In this document: one piece after another, positions 14,426 to 28,400 of the stretch
Layout: each line of letters begins with the position of its first letter
Numbering within the stretch: the stretch's first letter is position 1
Source: Scylla paramamosain
Lineage: Eukaryota > Arthropoda > Malacostraca > Decapoda > Portunidae
DNA: 64,000 bases
NCBI RefSeq assembly: GCF_035594125.1
Contig: NC_087166.1
Location: forward strand, 21,278,266-21,342,265
Reading direction: 5' to 3'
Position numbers and translations under genes: made by a program
The notes under the pieces: generated by a model
The model's input: only the letters and a program-made list of their open reading frames with translations
Told to the model about the DNA's origin: nothing
Database searches by the model: none

Positions 14426-15640
14426 GGACGGGACCATCTTGGTAGACTGGCAGGTAACGAGAGCTCCTGAAAGACGAGGATATTACCTAGTTTTTGTGCT
14501 GATTGGAAGTTTGTGACTCATTGTTGTCTCAAACCTAAGGTTCTGTAAAAACTGTGAAGAAAGGAAGATTGAAGAAGAGGTGGTAAACTATACTGTTTGG
14601 CGTCAGTAAGGAGTGTCAGCTGAAAGCTTTGTTTACAGTTATCAGCTGATCTTGGCAGACAATGGGACACCAACAGGAAGGAAAGCATTAGACTTTAGTG
14701 GATTTGAAGGTGAAGATGGCCAGTTACAGGAAAAATGGAATGCAAGGAAATTGATCATGCAGGAGGTGAAAGTTAAGGAGATTTGGGAGAAGGTAAGAGA
14801 CCTAGAAGGTAAAAAATATGGGTTTAAATCAGGATAACAATAGACTAAGGAAGTAATTGGATAATAAAGAGAAAATGCTGCAGAAACAAATAGATGATTA
14901 GGAAAACCAAATCAAGATGTTGGAGGTAAAAATGCGAGAGATGAAAGGTGATGAAATGTAGAGAAATGCAACTAAGTATGCTGGAAGAAAGGATGAGAAA
15001 GATAGAAGTCCAAAACACAAACAGGGAAAAGCAGATTAAGGAAGGTCAAGAATAAGTTAAGGAAATGGCAGAAAGATCTGTCAATAAATGTGAGGGGTTG
15101 GAGAAAGAAGTGAGTTATACAGAGGTAGTAAAGGACCAGAGGAGTAAAGAAGGCTTGACAAAGAGGTCATAAAAGTAATAAAAGAAAAGGAACATCTGGT
15201 ACAAGTAAGAGACACCATAGATAAAAAGAAAAGCTTAGTGATGGAAAAAAGTGAGATTACAAATTGGTATAAAAGGGAAGCAGATCAGAGAAAAACAGCT
15301 TGATTAGTACTGAGCTTGATGAACAAAGTTGATACAAAGTTGGAGGATGAAATAGAGGTGAACAAGATTGGAAAATATGAAAAAGGAGAAAGTGGATCAA
15401 TGAAAATTAAACTAAAATCCCAAACAGCAGCTGAAGAAGCATTGGCAAATGCATGAAAGCTAGCCAAGAGTAACAAGTATAAACAAATCTGGATTAGGAG
15501 AAAAATGATTGAGGAAGAAAGGGAGAATCTTACTGAATTGAGAAGAGAAGCAAAAGAAAGGAAGAAACAGAGAACACAAGAGGAAAGGGAACTTTTTTTC
15601 TGAAGAGTAATGGACCTAAGGATGAGAAAGTGGTACATTT
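14424..15640 (+). pseudogene. LINE A copy 2, 5' end and ORF1 region
   Basis: The near-full-length LINE A begins right after the (AC)n of copy 1. An ORF1-like region starts near 14,613. After a charged, coiled-coil-like stretch broken by stops (14,830-15,290) it contains VNKIGKYEKGESGSMKIKLK and QIWIRRKMIEEERENLTELR (15,358-15,545). A second LINE A copy on the minus strand (30,894-31,298) shows the same order with a better preserved frame: VVFGLKKN, YRIGKYNENGTRPMKIRF, then KRDMNEKERSKLKELR. I infer an RNA-binding ORF1 of coiled coil plus RRM-like fold; the fold is inferred from position and pattern only. Multiple stops make this copy non-functional. Confidence 0.6.
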
Positions 15641-15732
15641 GAAGTGTGAGGGGTGTGAAAGCACAGCTGTAAGAAGGGAAGAGACATGGACAGTGGCATA
15701 CACTAATATTGATGGTTTAGTCTCAGTGACTG

Positions 15733-16473
15733 ATGGAAAGAATGAATTTTTTAAAAACAAATGAACCAAACATCATGGTAATGGTAGAAACTAAACTAAG
15801 AGATTCAGAAACATCAAGTTTAGGAGTGGGAAATTACAGTATGTGGATAAGAAACAGACATGGGAAAGGTGGAGGAGTGATGATGTTTGTAAAAAAGAAT
15901 ATTAAGTGGAGAGTGTGGAAAAGGCAGGAAGGCTTGGTGGAAGGCTTAAATTTGAAACTAATAAATAGAAGAGGAGGAAGACAATATGTTACACTGGTGT
16001 ATGTCCCACCAAAATCAAAGGCCTGGAATAGGAAAGAGCATGAACAGTTGAGTAAGACAGAAAAATGGCTTGTAAAGAAAATTAAAGAAAACAATAAAAT
16101 TATTATAATGGGAGATTTTAATTGTAAAGAGATACATTGGGAGGAGTGGAACACAAAAGGAGGAGAAAATTCATGGGGAGATAAAGTTCTGAAATTGGTA
16201 ACAAATAATATTATGAGACAGTGGGTCGAGGAAAACACTAGATACAGAAGAGGAAAGGAGCCATCAAGACTCGATTTGGTATTATCAAAAGAAGCAGATA
16301 TAGAAGACATGGACTATGATTGTTCAGTAGGAAAAAGCAACCATATAATGATAAGGTTTTGCATTAAAGAAAAAAGAGAGGAAAGTAGATGTGAAGATTA
16401 CAGAAATGAAAGATTTAACTATAGTAAGACAAATTTTGAACAAATAATGAGATACTTTAGTGAGGTGGACTGA
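15733..16473 (+). CDS. LINE A copy 2 endonuclease domain (APE type), open frame
   Basis: A 246-codon open frame covers the apurinic/apyrimidinic-like endonuclease that nicks target DNA for target-primed reverse transcription. Visible motifs in order: NIMVMVETKL (catalytic Glu region), GGGVMMFVKKNI, YVTLVYVPPKS, IIIMGDFNCKEIHWEEW (the GDFN motif), RLDLVLSK, and GKSNHIMI near the end. The last motif is normally S-D-H; here Asn replaces Asp, which would be expected to impair catalysis. The frame closes at a TGA before RT, so EN and RT no longer form one protein. The first codons of the domain lie upstream in another frame (TYTNIDGLVS around 15,695-15,720). Confidence 0.75.
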   Translation: MERMNFLKTNEPNIMVMVETKLRDSETSSLGVGNYSMWIRNRHGKGGGVMMFVKKNIKWRVWKRQEGLVEGLNLKLINRRGGRQYVTLVYVPPKSKAWNRKEHEQLSKTEKWLVKKIKENNKIIIMGDFNCKEIHWEEWNTKGGENSWGDKVLKLVTNNIMRQWVEENTRYRRGKEPSRLDLVLSKEADIEDMDYDCSVGKSNHIMIRFCIKEKREESRCEDYRNERFNYSKTNFEQIMRYFSEVD

Positions 16474-18531
16474 AGTGAATTTATCCAAGCAAGTAACATG
16501 CAAAAGAAGTTGGAACCTTTCATCATTATATATATGAGGAGGGGGTAAAAGGATATGTACCAAAAGTAAATACAAAGAGAAAATATAACAATGGCTGGTA
16601 TAATGGAAGATGTGAAATAGCAAGGGAGGAAAGGGAGAAGGCATGGAATAGATGGAAGAAGAAAAGTACACAGGAGCTGTGGCAAAACTACGCAACTTCA
16701 AGAAATGAGTATGTAAGGGTTATTAGAGAAGAAAGGAACAGTTGTGAGAAAGATGTTATGGACAAATATAAGGACTGTTCTTCAGATATGTGAATAGCAA
16801 AATGAAAAATAGAGAAGGAATAAATAGATTGAAAGTGAACAGTCAGATGTTTGAGGATCTGGCTGAAATGGCAGAGATAATGAACAAGAGTTTTCAAGCA
16901 GTGTTCACAAAAGAGAGCACATTCGTGGGGCAGAGTGAGATGAGTGAGGAAATGGGTCTAGGGGAAATCCAAGTAAGTGAATAAGACATCCAGAATGAGT
17001 TGGAGAGATTAGATGTTAGAAAAGCCCTGGAACCTGATGGAGTATCAAGATGGATATTGAAAGAATATAATCAGCAGTTGACATGGGTGGTCCACAGTAT
17101 TATTGAGAACTCCCTAAATGAAAATAAAGTAAAATAAAGTAAAGTCTGGATTAAATGAAAGAAAACCAATAAAGTGCCAATCTATAAAGGTGGTAACTAA
17201 GAGGAGCCTTTGAACTACAGACCTCAGTCTCTAACAAATGTTGGAAGATGAGTGAAACTAATGAAGGATAAATGGATGCAGTACCTAGAAGAAAATGAAG
17301 TGATGACAAAGCAACAATTTGGATTTAGGAGAGGGAGATAGTGTGTTACAAACTTGCTGAGTTTTTATTCCGGAATGGTGGATATAATATAAGAAAGAGA
17401 TGGTTGGGTAGATTGTGTTTATTCAGACCTGGAGAAAACCTTTGATAAAGTGCCGCACAGAAAATTACTGTGGAAGCTGAAGCATAATGGTGGGCTAAGG
17501 GGTGGCCTCCTGAGATGGATGGAAAATTTCATGACTAATAGAGAGATGAGAAGTGGTAAAAGATCAGGAATCATCATGGAGGAAAGTCACAAGTGGAATA
17601 CCCCAAGGTTCAGTACTTACACCAATCATGTTTGTGGTTTATTTAAATGATATAGCAGAGTGTGAAAAGTTACATGAACCTTTGTCTGGATGATGCCAAG
17701 TTGCTGAAAAAAGTTGAGAATGTAAAGGATTGTGGAATGTTACAAGATCTGATACAAGATATCAGAGTGGAGTCATTAATGGGAAATGAAATTTAATTTA
17801 AAGAAATGTAAGGTAATAGAATTTGGAAAGAGTGCGAGGAGAGTAAAAGGAAATTACGTGTTGATGGTGAAAGGTTGAGTGGAGCAGAAGAGGAAAAGGG
17901 TCTAGGTGTTACAGTGACTGGGAATTTGACACTAGAGAAACACATTAGCAAAATCAAAGGAAAAACCTATAACTTGTTGAGAAGAATAAGGCTGGCTGTT
18001 GCATAAATGGATGAGGAGATGATCAGTGAGATGACCATATCACTGATTAGACCTAGACTGGAATATGCAGTGGTAGTGTGGTCACCCTATGAGAAAGAGT
18101 ATATAAGGAAGTTGGAGAGAGTTCAGAGAGCAGCAATGAAGATGGCACCAAATACCAGGGACTTGACATATGGAGAGATTGGAAAGGTTATATCTACCAA
18201 CGCTGGGAAAAAGAAAAGGGGAGACCTGATTGCAAATATAAAGCATATGAGGGAATGGAGAAGGTGGACCAGAGTGACTTGATGGCTTGGGATACACATG
18301 ATACTAGAGGATGTGGAAAGAGGCTGAAGAAGAGTGCTTGTAGAAGAGACGTCAAAAAGTATAGTTTCCCATATAGAAGTACTGATGTATGAAACAGTAT
18401 GGATGAGGAGATAATAAATGCAAAAAGTATACATGGATTCAAGGCTAAGTTGGATATTAAAAGGTATGGAGATGGGACAGCATGAGCATAGCTCTTTTCC
18501 CATAAAGCACAACTAGGTTAACAACGGGGGT

Positions 18532-18533
<2 letters not shown>
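16474..18533 (+). pseudogene. LINE A copy 2 linker, reverse transcriptase and 3' tail
   Basis: Frame-broken RT and C-terminal region. Landmarks: the linker near 16,600-16,980, the first RT motifs at 17,000-17,060 and 17,280-17,345 (QQFGFRRGR), MPHRKLLWKLKHNGGLRGG (17,450), a damaged catalytic block at about 17,590-17,700, and IRPRLEYAVVVWSPYEKEY at 18,045-18,105. The tail contains DVKKYSFPYRSTDV, then the conserved LINE A 3' end with ACAACTAGG. It ends at the (AC)n array. The whole element (14,424-18,533) is about 4.1 kb and the most complete LINE A here. Confidence 0.75.

Positions 18534-18587
<54 letters not shown>
18534..18587. repeat. (AC)n microsatellite at LINE A copy 2 tail
   Basis: 54 bp of AC repeats directly downstream of the LINE A 3' end. 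Confidence 0.97.
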
Positions 18588-18589
<2 letters not shown>

Positions 18590-20058
18590 GGATGCATTCC
18601 AAAGGAGGTTCCTCCCAGCCCCTGCACCTCCCATTCACAAGGGACAGTCAGCTGGAGCTAACAAAAAAGGCAGCGCATAGTACTCTTCTTAGCTGAAGAG
18701 CTTGCTGATGCCCTTGTACTAGATATTGTGAACATTATTCTTAGAAATGAAGTTTTAAGGAGGCAAGAGGAGGAGAGAGGAGAAGAGAGGCCACAGAATC
18801 CTGTGAGGGTCAGGAATTATGTTTGTTTATCAACAGTACCCTGCCCTTCCCGCAGGAGAGTGTACTACCTTTTGGAGCCATGAGCTTCCATTAGCCATCA
18901 GTGACGTACATCATCAGCCCCTAAAAACTCATTCCGTAAGCTTACATAAGCTTGCATAAACCTCTCTGGAATGCACACACTGCCTTGTGGCTCAGTGGTA
19001 AAGGGACTGAGTGTGTGGTGGCTGCTATGGCTGATGTAAGGTTTATTATGTCCTTTTGATATTCAGTTTCTGCTTCTCTTCTTTTCTTTGTATATTTGTT
19101 TCTTGCACTTTTGTATCTCATAGACCCTTTCACCTCCATGTCTTCTATATGTATTCCACAACAAATATCTCTTTTTTCTTGCAGCAATGCAATTACTGTC
19201 TAACCATTTTTATTTTATCATTACTGATTTTGTCTTTTATAATGGCTGTATCTTCTGACTACTTCATTTTAAATTTCACAGAGCTTTGAGTACTGATCAT
19301 TTATATCTTTTATATCCACTTGTTCTTCCCACTTTATTGAATCAAAATATTTTCTTTGTTCTTCATAATTTCCTACTGCCACGCAGTAGTGTCACCAGCT
19401 GCCTCCACTACTGTGTGGCACTGGTCAAACTTACTTACCGTACCCAGCCTCACAAGTGCATCTCCAGCAGTCCAGGAGGAAGAGGGGAGACAGGAGGGGC
19501 CACTTGTAACTTACACCTGTCCAGGCAACATAGAAGCCTGGAGCAGGATTTACCTGAGTTCCCTGTAATCTGAAGGTGGGGGAGAATACATCCTTAATGG
19601 CTGTATTATTAAATTCCCCCTTTCTCTTCCCATCCCTGTCCCCATCCACAGGGATGTAGTAGAGGAGAACAACCCTGTCCATTTCCTGTGCTTGGGCTTC
19701 ACCACAGTGGCCAAGATTAATATCAGTAGCCCTTTCAAACCAGTAATTCTGAGAAGTGAGACAATAAATGCATTCTTCACTTACATTTCATTAATATATA
19801 TTTTATAATGTAAAATAATGCATAAAATTGATGATTTACAAGTAAATAACAAAAGAAAAAATCAGAGCTATGTTGGTGACCTTGAAGATCACGCATGGGG
19901 GTCCCAGAGGCTGCTTAGGCCTACCAGTATGAGTTGCCATTTATGCCATGCTGGGTGGTTTATGCATTTATATACACCATTGTCTAATGTTTACCAATCA
20001 CGCTCTCTATCATGCTCTGCTACACACACTGCAGGCAAGAAATGCTCACTTTTACTGA

Positions 20059-20060
<2 letters not shown>
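18588..20060. other. Unassigned sequence with weak LINE-like trace
   Basis: No confident gene. On the minus strand 19,187-18,942 encodes a basic stretch (KSARNKYTKKRREAETEYQK) resembling the linker between endonuclease and RT in LINEs; this is weak. The segment near 19,600-19,665 resembles the reverse complement of 20,580-20,670. Confidence 0.4.

Positions 20061-20099
<39 letters not shown>
20061..20099. repeat. (GT)n microsatellite
   Basis: 39 bp of GT repeats. Confidence 0.97.
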
Positions 20100-20102
<3 letters not shown>

Positions 20103-20149
20103 ACATTCTTTGAGGAGCTGCACTTCATTGTCTGGGTATGATGTTTCCC

Positions 20150-20698
<549 letters not shown>

Positions 20699-20770
<72 letters not shown>
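20699..20770. repeat. (GA)n microsatellite, 72 bp
   Basis: Uninterrupted GA repeats. Confidence 0.98.
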
Positions 20771-20771
<1 letters not shown>

Positions 20772-21239
20772 GCCGGCATGTGGACTCAGATTTATTCTCT
20801 TGCTGTCACAATACACAGTTATGGCATGGTTCCTATTTCCTTATTGTCACAGTCACTTGCACAACACCACAGACTGGCCTCAGTGTCCTTAGACAGTGCA
20901 GGGCACAACACTATGCTCCATGAATGCATAACAAAGACAGGGCAGGAGAGGAGGTGACATATGTCTGGCTTGGGCTGGAATCTGGCAGCAACTGGTCACT
21001 GTGGGCCAACTTGCACTCTTCCCCTTGCGGGGTGATATCAACCCACCCTATGTCTCCTGCCACTTCACTAACAGGGTCCACACATGCATCTCCAGGCCAC
21101 CCTCAAAGTACATCTGGACAGACCTGCACACATACACCCCCCCTCCCCCCAAGGGGCACAGTATCATATGCCACTATGAAGTCCCATGTCAGTACCACAT
21201 CACTTTTCCCTAATGTGTGTGTGTGCACACCTCAAGTTT
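20771..21239. other. Unassigned spacer
   Basis: Moderately GC-richer sequence with no recognisable gene, RNA or mobile element. Confidence 0.5.
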
Positions 21240-21530
21240 CATCTTCACTGCTGTTGTCTGAGTCTCTCAAATGGATAATAAAGTTGTCCAGATGGTCGGC
21301 AGCTACATCAGTTTTATGTATTTGTCTTCAATTGTTCTGGGGTGCTGGATACAGTTCTGCCAGTTCTCAGGAGACATTTTATTGATCACAGATTCTGTAA
21401 TTTCTTTAATCCTTTTTAGTATTTGATCTGCATTTGAATCTTTCTTTCTACTATCACTCTTGACTTGTGCCATATGAGTTCTTGGGTTCAAGTTACAATG
21501 ATAAAAGGAGCAGTCTTAACATTTCATGTC
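21240..21530 (-). pseudogene. Fragment resembling the C-terminal end of a DDE transposase
   Basis: The minus strand encodes a segment from about 21,515 down to 21,303 with CSFYHCNLNPRTHMAQVK, ITESVINKMSPENWQNCIQH and IEDKYIKLM. A one-base frame change then leads to an acidic end (NFIIHLRDSDNSSEDET and stop). This pattern (YHCN, then a Pro-x-x-Trp-x-x-Cys-x-x-His motif and an acidic tail) resembles the C-terminus of IS630-type DDE transposases of animals. Only the tail is present; family assignment is tentative. Confidence 0.35.
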
Positions 21531-21993
21531 CACTGTTGTGTGCTATTTCATCTATTTCATATTTTTCATTGTATTTATTTCTGTTGATTGTAATCTTTTG
21601 GTCTCTACTTTCCAGTCGTAGCTGCCTGTATCCTCTTACATAAGAAATATCTATTCAGAGCAACTCCTTTTTTTTTTTTTTTTATACATTATTCATGCTT
21701 TTCCTAGCAACACAACAAAGTACAGTTTACTAAATAGTGAATCAACCCCCCACATACCCTATATGTAGGAGGTATTTTAGTGTGGCTCCTCCTTATAATG
21801 ATTTTTCTTGGCTACACCCTTGGTTCTCACCATGGAAGACTTCTTTATCATCAGAAAGAAATATGTCACATGCATTTGGCACAATTATCATCCCTCATAT
21901 TATTAACTTCAAATTGTGCTGCATCCCATCCTAATTCATGCCTGATTCCCAATGCACCTCAAGAGGGGAATTATAGTTTAATCCCCTTTTCTC

Positions 21994-21998
<5 letters not shown>
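21531..21998. other. Unassigned spacer with poly-T
   Basis: AT-rich sequence with a T run at 21,667-21,683; no gene recognised. Confidence 0.5.

Positions 21999-22071
<73 letters not shown>
21999..22071. repeat. (GA)n microsatellite, 73 bp
   Basis: Uninterrupted GA repeats. Confidence 0.98.
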
Positions 22072-22075
<4 letters not shown>

Positions 22076-22355
22076 AATTTAGCTTGGGCAAGTGTTTGTA
22101 CTCTTTTAACAGAACATTTTCAGCCAATCATCATCATGGCAGGCTGTAGACTCCCTCTGAAGTGTAGTTAGTGGGAGGAGCCTTTGTTTTTCTATTAAAA
22201 GAAATGTACTACTGTTACTCCTTTATTGTATTAAACTAAAACTTCTCATTCTTAAATGGTAGCTCTAGAGGATGTTGTATATATGCTTAGTCTTCAAAGA
22301 ATAGGATAGGTTTCCCCTTTAATTATAATAATAATTATAATGATTCTATACACAG

Positions 22356-22926
22356 GAAGTTGTGGACCTTCTGGCAGAAACTGGGATGAAGAAATGTAAT
22401 GATTGGCTGGAGTTGCTGCAGGATACTGAAGTGAACAGCATTGCCTTGGCACATGTTGCTACACACATCGCAAGATATGATAAGCGTAGTGATGGTGATG
22501 GTGGTGATAATACTGGTGGTGGTGGTGGTGGTGATGATGACAGTGATAATGATGGTGGTGGTGATGATGATGACAGTGATAATGGTGGTGGTGGTGATGA
22601 TGATGGTGATCATGGTGGTGATGGTGGTGGTGATGATGATGGTGATGATAATGACAATGATAGTGGTGGTGGTGATGATGGTGACAATGACAGTGGTAGT
22701 GGTGGTGATGGTGGCAATGGTGATGATGGTGGTGGTGGTAGTATTTCTGGTGCTATGGATGGTGATGGTTATCATGGTGGTGATGGTGGTGGTGGTATTA
22801 AGGATGGTGATGGTGATGATGGGGGCAGTGTTGGTGGTAAAGGTAATTATGGTGGTAGTGATGGTGTTGTTGGTGGTGGTGGTGGTGGTGGTGATGATGG
22901 TGATGATGATAATGATGATGATGACA

Positions 22927-22987
<61 letters not shown>

Positions 22988-23367
22988 CAGTGATAGTGAT
23001 AACGCTTACGTTGATGACATAGTTAAGATAAAAGACAGACGCCCTCCTATAGCCATTGGCCCTCTGGAATGCATTCCTCCAAGAGAAATACACATGTCAT
23101 TATGCAGGAGGGAGTCGGATGACAATGATAGTGGTGGTGGTGATGATGGTGACAATGACAATGGTAGTGATGGTGATGGTGGTAATGGTGATGATGGTGG
23201 TGATGGTGGTGGTAGTATTTCTGGTGCTGTGGGTGGTGATGGTGGTGGTGGTATTGAGGATGGTGATGGTGATGATGGTGGTGATGGTGATGGTAGTATT
23301 CCTGGTGCTATGGGTGGTGATAGTGGTAGTGTTGGTGGTAAGGGTGATTATGGTGGTAGTGATGGTA

Positions 23368-23407
<40 letters not shown>

Positions 23408-23422
23408 CGATGACGATGATGG

Positions 23423-23469
<47 letters not shown>

Positions 23470-23731
23470 ATGATGATGATGGTTATGTTGATGACATAGT
23501 CGAGATAAAAGACAGACACCTTTCTATAGCCATTGGCCTTCTGAAACACATTCCTCCAAGAGAAGTACACATATCATTACACAGGAGGGAGTCAGATGTG
23601 CATGAGCTTGTTTATGAACATCACACTTACACAAGAGTGTATCTGTGGTACCACTATAAGAAGCCAGGGTACCACTATAAGAAGCCAGGCCAAGCAGCTG
23701 CCTCAGATTCATCACTGCAAGCCCTTCCCAA
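22356..23731 (+). CDS. Probable host exon: acidic Asp/Gly low-complexity segment of an LRR-like protein
   Basis: An AG acceptor (22,354-22,355) precedes an open frame starting EVVDLLAETGMKKCNDWLEL and running without stops to a strong donor (exon end CCCAA, then GTAAGT at 23,732). Residues 1-43 look globular. They are followed by about 165 residues of Asp/Gly/Ser coded by GAT/GGT repeats and a short unique block (YVDDIVKIKDRRPPIAIG). Acidic repeat and unique block then recur as a 477-bp in-frame duplication (blocks start at 23,007 and 23,484). The end is unique and contains a direct 8-residue repeat (two YHYKKPG). The exon ends after two bases of a codon, matching the next exon. No known domain was recognised. 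The low-complexity part could instead be intronic, since GAT/GGT repeats lack stops in this frame anyway. Confidence 0.55.
22486..23600. repeat. (GAT/GGT) trinucleotide region with 477-bp tandem duplication
   Basis: Dense GATGGT repeats with pure (GAT)n runs near 22,928-22,987 and 23,367-23,475. Two copies of a larger unit share about 120 bp of unique sequence (from 23,007 and 23,484), giving a 477-bp period divisible by three. Confidence 0.9.
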
Positions 23732-23782
23732 GTAAGTTGATCTATTTACATTTATGTATTCATTTAGTTTGTACTAAACACA

Positions 23783-23843
23783 TGGATGGAGAATTTTTTG
23801 ACTGATAGAGATATGAAAACAGTGGTAAAAGATTGGGAGTCAT
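23783..23843 (+). mobile_element. Short LINE A RT fragment
   Basis: About 60 bp (TGGATGGAGAATTTTTTGAC and following) resemble LINE A copy 2 at about 17,515-17,580. The fragment is cut by the 3' end of LINE B copy 3. Confidence 0.45.
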
Positions 23844-25655
23844 TACATAGTTACATAGAATACAGGCCATGACAGACCTTGTGGTCCTCACAAGGTGACC
23901 TGTCCTAAGACTACTAAGGTGATAATAGAAGAAAAGGACAGCAAAGCAGAAAGCTATCTCCCCACCCTCCCATCCCTCTGACATAAGCTATACAGGAAAC
24001 AGGTTGGAAATAAATACCTTATGGGGTTAGAGATGTAAAAAACCTGAAGGAAATTTTTATAGGAAAGAATGAAAATAGATGAAATGAGGTGCCCCCATTT
24101 CTTGGAGGCAAGAAGTTTTAATCTCTAACAAACAAATGCTGTTAACTGCTGATTTGAAGCAAAATGTTTATCAAGACAACATTTAAAAATCTCTACGGTA
24201 TTGTAGTCTATCATGTCTCAAGGAAGCCCATTCCATAGAGTAACTACATGATGAAAAAATTTTTTTTGATTCATGAAAGTTAAGGATTTCCTAACAATTT
24301 TGCAACCATTTCTTCGCGTGTAATTTGAAAAATCTATCATGAAATACTTACTGCAATCCATGTTATCAGTGCCTTTGATGATTTTAAATACTTGTATTAA
24401 GTCACCTCATGTCTTCTTTGAGTTAATGGGAATAGATTTAATTATTTAAGATGCACTTTATATGATTTGTTTCTTAGGCTTGGTATCATTTTTGTTATCC
24501 TACACTGAACTTGCTCTAATTTATTTATGTCTTTCTGGTAATAGGGGCACCATGCTTAAATACAGTATTCCAAAAGTTGATGAACCAGGGAGTTATAAAG
24601 AGAGTAAGAATTACATCTTTAGATTTATATTCAAATGATCTGGCGATTAAGGTAGTTATTTTATTTGCTTTCTTAATGACTTATGAACATTGCTGGCTAG
24701 GTTTTAGGTTATTTAGTGTTGTTACTCCTAAATCAACTTTGCTGTCTACACTCTTTAAGTTGGGTAAAATTCAAAATATAAATTGCTTTTTCATTTCAGT
24801 ACCCTATGTGAAACACTTTATACTTGTCTGCATTAAAACTTACTTGCCAGGTTTGCCCCCCACTTTGACAGCCTGTCTAAATTATTCTGCATTTTTGTAC
24901 TTGTTCATTTGAGACTATGGTATTTGTTATCTTAGTGTCATCAGTAAACTTCAGTATTATACCAGTTAACACACTCATCTATGTCATTTTTATAAACAAG
25001 GAAGAAAACAGGTCCTAAGATTGATCCCTGTGGCACCCCATGGGTTATGTTAGTCCACTTGGTTGCTTTTCCATTTATAACTACTCTTTGTTTATGGTTG
25101 TTTAGCCAGTTTTCTACCCATCTCATCACGTCACCTTGGATACCATGTGATTTTACTTTAATCAGTAAACATTTGTGGGGGACTTTGTCAAAGGTCTTTT
25201 GGAAATCAAGATATTATTGTTACAGTGGTTCAGAGTATAGAAGTCTAAGAGGTTCATCAAACAAGAGCATTTGTTACAGAAACCATGTTGAGTGTTTTTG
25301 AGTAATTTGTTTTACCTCTTAATTGATTAACAAGTTTATCTCTAATAAGTGTTTCAATCATTTTGCATATGACTGAAATTAAGCTAATTGGCTGGTAATT
25401 ACATGGTAAAGATTCACTACCTTTTTTTAAAAATCAGAGTTATATTAGCAAACTTCCACTCATCAGGCATTGTACCAGACTGCAGGGATTTATTGAACAA
25501 TAAAGTTAGAGGTGTGACTAATTCAGATTTCGCTACTTTTAGGACATGGGGTGAGATCGTGTCAGGCCCAGGTGACTTGCTTACTTTAAGTATATTGACA
25601 CATTTTAACACGTCTCTTTCTGTTATGTTGAAATAGTTTCTTGCAGCTTCTCTTC
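23844..25655 (-). mobile_element. LINE B copy 3 (CR1-like), minus strand, 5'-truncated
   Basis: The reverse complement matches LINE B copies 1 and 2 throughout. RT pieces are at 25,611-25,417 (KSPGPDTISPHVLK, FNKSLQSGTMPDEWKF) and 25,129-24,941 (WVENWLNNHKQRVVINGKAT, then GVPQGSILGPVFFLVYKND). The 3' untranslated region runs 24,130-23,847. Frames are disrupted between pieces. It lies in the putative first visible intron of the host gene. Confidence 0.8.
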
Positions 25656-27637
<1,982 letters not shown>

Positions 27638-27641
27638 TTAA

Positions 27642-28279
27642 AGATATGTGCTAATCAAAGGGTTTTGCTATCTTCAGTAATGGCAAAGATTTCACTGAAA
27701 CTTCTAAGAGAGGGTGGCCAAAATTCAGAAAAGAGGTATGCAGCATACTTTACAGAATCTGTACTGATGACTAGAAAAATATTTTAAGTGGATATATATT
27801 TGGAGTTGAAGGTACGAGTAGATTCAAAACCCACTTAAAGACAGGAAATCAAAGTTATAGATTAGTAGTTTGAAGGATTAGAGTGGTCACCTTTTATTGG
27901 AACTAATTGATTTTATATTGTGATTTTTGTTATGGAAATGGTAGGGTCTGACCTGCCCGATTCACTTGGCCATTGAAGCTACATCAGCTGCGTCACTTCT
28001 TGTCAGGATTGTCAGCCAAATATCACAGTGGTTGACTTTCCAAGTCACATGGGTCTGGTGTCTAGGAGCCTCATGGGTTCACCAAGCTCTTACATAACTC
28101 ACATGCAGGCAAAGGCAGAGAAAATCCCAGCTAATTTTCTTCCGATTTATTAAACACTTCCTTCCTGTGTGGAGTTACAAGGCAGACTCTCCTTCCTGTT
28201 TGGGGGGCCACAAGCCAACTGACTGTCACTGCACTCCCACGGCCACACTCAGCCACTTATCTCCAACGTTGCCAATACT

Positions 28280-28281
<2 letters not shown>
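27642..28281. other. Unassigned spacer
   Basis: No gene or repeat family recognised. A 65-codon plus-strand frame (27,590-27,787) overlaps the piggyBac end and has no recognisable domain. Confidence 0.45.

Positions 28282-28318
<37 letters not shown>
28282..28318. repeat. (AC)n microsatellite, 37 bp
   Basis: Uninterrupted AC repeats. Confidence 0.97.
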
Positions 28319-28321
<3 letters not shown>

Positions 28322-28324
28322 ATA

Positions 28325-28400
28325 AAAGTTGATATGGAGTCAGGACAGTACTAGCCTTGTGTGGCTCTTGTCCTGTATTTCACAACTAAGTAAATACACT
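28325..28400 (+). mobile_element. LINE A 3' tail fragment
   Basis: Contains TTGATATGGAGTCAGGACAG and TTTCACAACTAAGTAAATAC, matching the conserved last 70 bp of the LINE A family. No coding sequence is left. Confidence 0.6.

Noticed and set aside
18960..19020. tRNA-like A box (TGGCTCAGTGG at 18,988-18,998)
   Set aside because: No B box or cloverleaf follows; at most a relic of a tRNA-derived SINE.
22335..23570. Minus-strand Ile/Thr-rich frames and a Met/Val frame opposite or overlapping the Asp/Gly repeat
   Set aside because: Alternative readings of GAT/GGT repeats; only the Asp/Gly frame links to unique sequence and splice sites.
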